A DNA stretch of 42,500 bases, taken from the NCBI GenBank assembly GCA_012295275.1, contig CM022671.1, positions 24,160,322 through 24,202,821 of the forward strand, written 5' to 3'. The notes under the pieces are model-generated. The model worked only from the letters and a program-made list of their open reading frames with translations. It ran no database searches and was not told the DNA's origin. The stretch's first letter is position 1. Each line of letters opens with the position of its first letter. Of the stretch, positions 35,744 through 42,500 are shown piece by piece. The position numbers and the translations under genes are program-made. The stretch comes from Chrysomallon squamiferum (Eukaryota > Mollusca > Gastropoda > Neomphalida > Peltospiridae).

Positions 35744-37700
35744 TCAACTTCACTTGTCTGCCAAATGGCCAGTTTGCAATTGAATCTGATGTCTTGCACA
35801 TAAATGATGGTCTCCAGTTAAAAAATTATTTAAAAAGGTTATCTTTTTTAACATTATCTTCATACATAGGTTTCTGTATTAAAATGTCACTTACTCTTAT
35901 CATACAAAGTATAATAACATAAACTTGTTTATTATTGTTCTATTTTTGAATAAGTTTATTTTAACGGGTTTTTAAAACCATTTTTTTTGATGAAAATATA
36001 TAAGAAAATATTTTAAAAATGATGCACAGTTTTAAGTTGTTATTAATATTTCCTAATTATTATTATTTTTTATAAACTGTGTAACTATATATATATAGTT
36101 AATGCATTTTTGAGAAACTGTCAACGTATGGTCATATTATTGTTCTTTTTTTAACTCTTGATGAAAATATATTTTTGCACAGTTAACTGTATTAATACAT
36201 TACAGGGTATATAATGCAGAAAAGCTGGTCTTTTCTCACTGTTTGTTTTTTGTTTTATTTGAATTTTTTGTTTTGTTTTTGTTACCAAAATATTTTTTCT
36301 TTCACATTGTTTTCTTACTGCACAAATATTACATACAAGTAATTCATATTGTGTGTATAAAAGGATGATTTTTGAAAGTAAACATTTGTATAGCATACAA
36401 TTTTTTGTTGTCTTTTAATCAAAAATAATGTAACACAGCTTACATTAAAACAAAAACAAACAAAATTTGAAGCTAAGAATTAAAAAGATATAAGTGTTTA
36501 TGCATATTAGGTGGAAATTCATACATTATCTTGTTCTGTCTGTCATAATGTTCTATTTTTTTTTTTTTAATTCAGTTAAAAAAAAAAAAAAAAAAAATTA
36601 AAAATAAAGAGAGAAACAAAATAAATAATTGAATAAAACTATCAATTTTTTTTCTATAAAATGTAAAAGAAATTTAAAATTAGTTAATATTATTGATTCT
36701 ATGAATCAGACTTAATTTAGTGTTTAGAATTATTCTAGTTGTGAAAAAGTAACTAGTAAAAAAATTACAGCATAACCAAACATTTTTTCAGTTACTTAAA
36801 CTCAAAGCTTAACCTTTGAATTAAAACATGAGTATGAGTATCAAAAATCAATACACAAAAATCCCCCCCACACACACACACACACGCACAGACACACACA
36901 CATACATACACTCACACTCACACTTGCTTATTCTCATTAGTTTCCAGTATGCATAATACATAGATACCATGTTGTTTGTGTTGTAAACCTCTGGAGAAAA
37001 TCACACAGTGCACTTGACCAGTATGTAACATCCCTGTACAAAAGAAGTATTTAAAGGTTATTATGTGAGATTTAATTGAGATAAACTAAGAGAAGAACAG
37101 CAGGAGTTGTCTTCTCTGCACCTGAGACCAGACACTTCTCATTTGACATCAGCTGTCTGTGTAGCAGCAGCCAATGAAATCAAACAATGACAAGTGCAAC
37201 AGACAAAACAACCTGATCTAAGTTTTAAAACAACACACTGGCATTTGTGCATGAAGCAGAACCATTTGTAGTAAAATGAATAAATAATTGATAATACTGC
37301 TGGCTTCTCATATCTGAAACAACCAGAGTATGTTCTTTTTTATTATTTTTTTTTAAATGCAATTTGTAATGTGCAGAGAGTGTGTGTGTGTTTATGTGTG
37401 GGTGTGTTTAATAATGGTGAAACTATTCCATTTTTGTACCTGTTAACTTAATTTTTGAACTTCTCTATGTCAGTCTTTTTCTCTCTTATTTTTTTGTTCA
37501 CAAAGTTTTAAATAAAATATTAAGATACTACAAACTCTGTCTATGGTTAATTCCACAAACTGGAAACTGTCACTAGTGGTAAAAGGAGACAATGATAATT
37601 TGAAGTTCCGGGATTAACTTTAATTCAGAAATCAATATGTGTAATAGGTGGCCCCATGGAGCAGAACAATCACAACCCTGGTGTAATCACCTTTGTCAGA
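35744..37700. other. Sequence downstream of HVCN1
   Basis: This is probably 3' UTR followed by intergenic DNA. It contains poly(T)/poly(A) runs (36556-36597) and a (CA)n stretch (36867-36905). No coding exon is recognised; the less AT-rich stretch 37080-37260 has no useful ORF. Confidence 0.5.
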
Positions 37701-37714
37701 AGCTCATTCTCAGT

Positions 37715-39190
37715 GCAGCAAACATCAGGTACGTCAGCAAACATAAGTATGTTTTATAATGTTAAAAAATTATTATATGCATGTAATACCATCTTTATAT
37801 TTATTACAATAATATATTATATAATTATAAAAATAAAATTCTGATTCTCTGTGGAGAAAAATTAGATACTAAAATGAAAAATTCTGATTAAAAAAAAATC
37901 TATGTGAGAAAACATTTATTATAATAATATTATATAAATAAATTTTAAAAAAATGTGGTTTTTATGTGGAGCTAACATTAGGTATGTGCAAGCTAACTGA
38001 TTAAAAATAATTATATACTTATAATATCATCTTTATATTCATTATAATAATATTAAATACAATTATGTAATTATAAAAAAAATATGCTTATTTCATTGTG
38101 GAGCAAACATGCAGTATGTGCAAGCTAGCTAACTGTTTAAAAATAATTATGTACATACAATATCTTTTTGTTTGTTATAATAGCATCATACAATAATGTA
38201 ATCTTTTAAAAAGATTTAGACTTTTGTGGAGCAAATAATATGTAATGTGAACCATTTAGAAATAATTATATTCAGATAATATCTTAGTTTTGTTTATTAT
38301 AAGATATAATTATGTAATTATGAAAAAAAAATGTAGTGATTTTATGTGGAGTAAACATTAAGTATGTGTCAGCTACCTGTTTAAAAATAATTATATACAT
38401 GTAATATTACACTGTTGTTTATTAAAATATTAAATAATTATAAAAAAAAGAGCTTTGGAGCAAACATTAGGTATATGTGAGCTAACAATTTAAAATCCTT
38501 ACACATATATAATTTCATTTTGTAGTTTATTAAAATAATATACAATTATATAATCATAAAAAGATGAATTAATTCTGTGTTGAGCAAACATAGCTATATG
38601 GGTCATTTCATGCTACAACAAGCAAATTCCAGAAAATATCATGGGTGACTATCACCATATAAATGATAGAAACATACTATGGGACCAAATTGTTATTAGT
38701 TTTGAAATTGTGGTCGATGAAATATAGGGTCAAAAACTAACATTGATATGTACAAAATGAGCCCATTTTCATATTCTTTAAATAAAGTTTATTAGTTTTC
38801 AAAAACAGTGGAAACATCCTAAAACAGTTGCAAGTGCCAAACATAGGGTGACAGGCTCTACATTTGATCAACCATACCTTCAAAACTAATAAGAATTTTG
38901 TCCCAACATTTTCCATGCACCATCATATATACAGATGCACAAATAAGAACAATTTTAAGTAAATCAGAGATTGTCTCCTGAGGAACTCTGGTTGAGCTGG
39001 CACAGAATAACCCACATGCTAGCTAATTGTTTAAAAATAATTACATACATGTAACATCATGATTTTTTGTTTAATAAATAACATGTAATTATATAATCAT
39101 AAAACAGGAGTTAATGCTACATGAAGCAAAAATTAGCAAAATCAATTAATGATTTAAAAATAAATTATATATAAATAAACATCATAGTTG
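37715..39190 (+). repeat. Tandem repeat, period about 120 bp, interrupted by an insertion
   Basis: About eight diverged copies of a unit begin TGTGGAGCAAACATTAGGTATG, then have AGCTAACTG-TTTAAAAATAATTATATAC and end in ATGTAATTATAAAAAAA. Starts lie near 37720, 37845, 37965, 38095, 38222, 38345, 38455, 38580 and 39118. The 38580 unit is split by a segment of about 420 bp. Confidence 0.8.
38597..39018. mobile_element. MITE-like insertion inside the tandem repeat
   Basis: A segment of about 420 bp interrupts one repeat unit after its GAGCAAACA part; the rest of the unit (AGCTAATTGTTTAAAAATAA) resumes behind it. The ends are imperfect inverted repeats: TGGGTCATTTCATGC at the left, against TGGGTTATTCTGTGC on the other strand at the right. 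The short TAGCTA on both sides may be a target duplication or may belong to the unit. No coding capacity. The superfamily is not assigned. Confidence 0.6.
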
Positions 39191-39358
39191 ATATTTGCTG
39201 TATTTTTCTCTGTCTCTCTTTCTTTTCTTTTTTTTCTCTTTTTTGCTTTTATATACATACAAATAATTATAGTCAGAAAACAATTATTACAGGTTTGCTA
39301 GATGTTCTCAGCAAGGATACTAACTAAATATTTCTGGTGGAGGAAGAGCCTTACATAC

Positions 39359-39644
39359 ATGGCATCCAAAAATACAACTGACAGCAAGTGAGTTTATAGT
39401 GTTTTTTGATAATTGCCAAAACAAATTTAAATAATCAATGCTAAATTTTATAAGTGATTCATATTTTACACAACTGAGAAAAAAACACAATAAAAAAACA
39501 TAAAAACACATACATACATAAAAAAAAGAAGAAAAAAAACACACAATAAACCCTCTTAAATAAATTCATAATAAAAGAGAAATAAATAAATTAAAAAATA
39601 AACATAATTTGTGTTTATCAGATAACTTTGTTATATTTCAATAA

Positions 39645-39683
<39 letters not shown>

Positions 39684-41543
39684 ATACATTATTAAATATA
39701 TAAATAAAAATAATAAATAGGGAACCAAGATTTTTTATTAAATAGCTTTCTTTAAAAACAAAAAAAAAAAATATATATATATATATATTTATTATTGCAA
39801 TATCAAAATAGAATACAACTGTAAAAATGTATTTTTAACCCAACAGATCAAAGACAGAAGAATGCTTACCAAGGGACATAATTCTAGTCACTGGTGGTGC
39901 TGGATTTTTAGGCCAACATATTATCAGGCTTCTTCAAGAAAGAGTTCCTTATGTATCAGAGATCAGAGTTTTGGATGTGAAACCATTTGTGAATCACCTT
40001 GGTTAGTGTTTATATAGAGGTTTTCAAGATAAAGTATCTATCTATCTATCTATCTATATATAAAATAATAATAATAACAAAAAAATAAATTCAACCAACA
40101 GAGAAACAAGTTATGTAGTTTCATATAACATATAATAAAGTGTAAAAGAAAATAAATACATTCTAGCATTCACGTGATTTTTATGGTTAAATATTCTTCT
40201 TAATATTAAATAACTCATACATAAAAATACAACAGTACTCATGCAATTGCGCACGCACGCACACACAGTAATAATAAAGGAGCAAAAATATATCCTCTAA
40301 AACAATAAAGAAAATAATGATAATAATAATAATAATTGTTGATACCGATATGTTTAGGTTTCAGAGAGGTGAAGAAGATAACGTCCCTTGTTGGTAGCAT
40401 ACAGGACTCTGAAATAACGCGAAGAGCATGCAAGGGAGTTAATTCTGTATTCCACATTGCTGGATTGGTCAGCTTTGGGACATTTCCAGATTTTAAAGGC
40501 ATGGAAGAAGTAAACGTTACAGGTTATTTCGCTATTTTTTATTTATTTATTTATTTATTTTTATTCTTAAATTTATGTCTGTTTCTGAAATAAAGAAGAT
40601 AACTGAATATATATATATAATAAAGGTACGAATCAAAATTAAATTATCGTATTTATTTTTCACTGCTGTCAATTCAATTGTTTTACTGATAATTTGTTTT
40701 TAGTCTGTAGGACTTAAAATAAAACAAAATTAATTATAACTGAATAATTATTAATAACGTTTAATCAAGTATGTCAAAAATCAATTAATTTTTCAGGCAC
40801 TAACAACATCATAAAGGACTGTTTGTTGGAAAACGTTGATCGTCTGGTTTTCTGTAGTACAGTAGATGTTGTGGTCGGTCATTCTGAGATTACTGATGGT
40901 GATGAGGAAAACACGAATGTTCCGGATAAATTTCTGTTTCCTGGATACCCTGACACAAAGTACAGAGCAGAAAAAGCGGTACTGGAAGCACATGGACAGA
41001 GACTGTTAAATGGTAAAAACGACTTTACTTCTGTCATGTTGTTTTTCTCCTTTTCTTTTCTTTTTGTTAAAGTTTCAAGAAATTGGTTGGGAAAAGAAAA
41101 TTTAAAAAACCCATATGTTAACATAAGTATCAATATATTTATGAAATGTACTGAACAAATCTGGATACGTAAATATGACGTGACTCTAGATATCGCAGTG
41201 CGAACGAATTCTTTAATAAAATACAAAAGCGACCCTCAAAGCTAGTATCATTCAAATAATAAACGCCTAGCTGTTCATAATGATTACTGTTAATACTGAT
41301 AATAAAAACACGCTAAGTTTGAAATTTTAGATTGAATAGACTTGCTGGCTTCACTTATACTGAAATCATGTCTTAAGCATTAAAGGATTAGTTTTATGTT
41401 AAACTTCATTTGAGTAATATTCCAGTTCATAATATATAGATATTTTATTTATTTATTTATTTATTTATTTAAATACTATTATTATTGTTGTTGCTGTTGT
41501 TGTTATTATCATCATCATCAACATCATTATCATTACCATTATT

Positions 41544-41615
<72 letters not shown>

Positions 41616-41697
41616 TACAGGTAAAAAGCTAAGGACTGTGACTCTCAGAGCTAATGTAATGTACGGAGAAGGAGATCCTTACTACATCATTAATGGC

Positions 41698-41739
<42 letters not shown>

Positions 41740-42298
41740 TACAGGTAAAAAGCTAAGGACTGTGACTCTCAGAGCTAATGTAATGTACGGAGAAGGAGAC
41801 CCCTACTACATCATTAATGGCCTCAGACAGGCCAAGGCGTTTGGTGGTGTCATGATGCGAGTGGGCAACGGATCAGCGTTATTTCAACAGGCGTACGTGG
41901 GCAACACTGCCTGGGCATTCATCTGCGCTGATTCGGCTCTGAGAAAACAGGACGAAGTTGGTGGCACCCATTACTTCGTTCCTGACGACACTCCAGTCAT
42001 GAACACGTTTCAGTTTATGGAACCCTACCTGCGCTGCAGAAACTTCCGACTGTCCAAAATATATTTACCATACAGACTTGTGTACAGTCTCGTTTACCTC
42101 ATGGAAGTGGTCCTGAAACTGCTGTCGCCTTGGTTCAGGATCAACGTACAAACGGCATCTTGTAGCATCAAGTATATAAATATGAATCTGTACTTCAGCA
42201 GCCGCAGAGCGAGGCACGTTCTGGGATTCACGCCGATCTTCACAACGCAAGAAGCAGAAGTCAATTCCATAGCGTATTACAAAGAGGTTAAACTCTGA
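39359..42298 (+). CDS. HSD3B: 3-beta-hydroxysteroid dehydrogenase/isomerase family protein (SDR)
   Basis: Coding exons are 39359-39387, 39847-40001, 40358-40522, 40797-41012 and 41745-42298; the product is 372 aa, the usual family length. The first exon (MASKNTTDS) was chosen because its AA|GTGAGT donor completes a Lys codon with exon 2. The Rossmann nucleotide motif is TGGAGFLG (residues 25-32), with LDVKP as the end of beta-2. The catalytic Ser137 lies in VFCSTVDVV and the Tyr167-x3-Lys171 pair in YPDTK; a second YRAEK follows at 172-176. Residues 294-319 (YLPYRLVYSLVYLMEVVLKLL) fit the membrane-associating segment of HSD3B enzymes. The family oxidises 3-beta-hydroxy-delta-5 steroids or related sterols with NAD+, in the endoplasmic reticulum or mitochondria. 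The exact substrate in an invertebrate cannot be told. Confidence 0.93.
39642..39686. repeat. (TAAA)n microsatellite in HSD3B intron 1
   Basis: Pure AAAT/TAAA run. A (TA)n run lies at 39772-39788 and a (TATC)n run at 40037-40056, in introns 1 and 2. Confidence 0.93.
41556..41614. repeat. (ATT)n microsatellite before the duplicated HSD3B exon piece
   Basis: ATT run ending in TTTACAG. An equivalent run at 41699-41740 ends in the same way before the true exon. Confidence 0.95.
41621..41700 (+). pseudogene. Partial duplicate of HSD3B exon 5
   Basis: These 80 nt repeat the first 80 nt of exon 5 (41745-41824), including the acceptor context TTTACAG, with only two differences, both silent (GAT CCT versus GAC CCC). 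The copy runs directly into (ATT)n. Splicing to it would add a poly-isoleucine run and then a stop. It is either a recent 124-bp tandem duplication or an assembly artefact. Confidence 0.85.
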
Positions 42299-42500
42299 GT
42301 CCTGTTTCAGTTTGACAGTTGTATACAGTTACAGAACGTTTACTGACAAAATGGACTAAATTACAATTATTATGCTTTATTGATAATCAGTGTATGTAAT
42401 AGATGTATTGCTGGGTCGTCTAAACGGAACACAGATTGTGGGCATCAGTGCGTTGATGTTGTCTGTTGTCTGTTTTTCATTTCATTTTTGTACATTATCA
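42299..42500 (+). other. 3' UTR/downstream sequence of HSD3B
   Basis: Non-coding sequence after the stop codon. No AATAAA was seen before the window ends. Confidence 0.5.

Noticed and set aside
40823-41245. Extended ORF continuing past HSD3B exon 4
   Set aside because: The family sequence stops at the AATG|GTAAAA donor (41012) and continues in exon 5; the extension is intron.

Overview
This is a eukaryotic (animal) window. The genes are split by GT-AG introns, the DNA is strongly AT-rich and full of microsatellites ((CT)n, (TACA)n, (ATT)n), there are tRNA-derived SINE-like copies, and the recognisable proteins are metazoan. F-type lectin genes in tandem, compact introns and this repeat style suggest a lophotrochozoan, probably a mollusc. 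That placement is inference, not proof.

Positions 1-25,560 hold a tandem array of four paralogous secreted lectin genes on the + strand. Each has four coding exons with all introns in phase 1: a signal-peptide exon, two exons that together make one F-type lectin (fucolectin) domain, and a last exon encoding a PAN/Apple-like domain. The models give 258, 258, 258 and 256 residues. Exon lengths are identical between copies (225, 249 and 245 nt after the signal exon) and every frame is open, so all four look functional. The introns carry the history of the array: a dead second signal exon in copy 2, decayed extra PAN exons in intron 3, a conserved small-ORF block in intron 1, and SINE-like copies in opposite orientation at the same site in copies 2 and 4.

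Positions 24,860-30,770 are intergenic, with no gene that I can support, but with repeated non-coding blocks. Positions 30,775-33,643 (- strand) hold a six-exon PRKRIP1 orthologue (spliceosome-associated, dsRNA-binding; 217 aa). Head-to-head with it, 34,410-35,743 (+ strand) encodes the voltage-gated proton channel Hv1/HVCN1 (two coding exons, 267 aa). Positions 35,744-39,358 are non-coding, with a tandem repeat of about 120 bp interrupted by a MITE-like insertion. Positions 39,359-42,298 (+ strand) encode a five-exon 3-beta-hydroxysteroid dehydrogenase/isomerase family enzyme (372 aa); the first 80 nt of its last exon are duplicated just upstream.

The four lectins probably form one functional set (secreted glycan recognition, perhaps immune or mucus-related). 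PRKRIP1, HVCN1 and the 3-beta-HSD are unrelated single-copy genes; the only regulatory link suggested is a possible shared promoter between PRKRIP1 and HVCN1. All exon joins were read by eye from splice motifs, frame and homology between copies; no transcript evidence was available.
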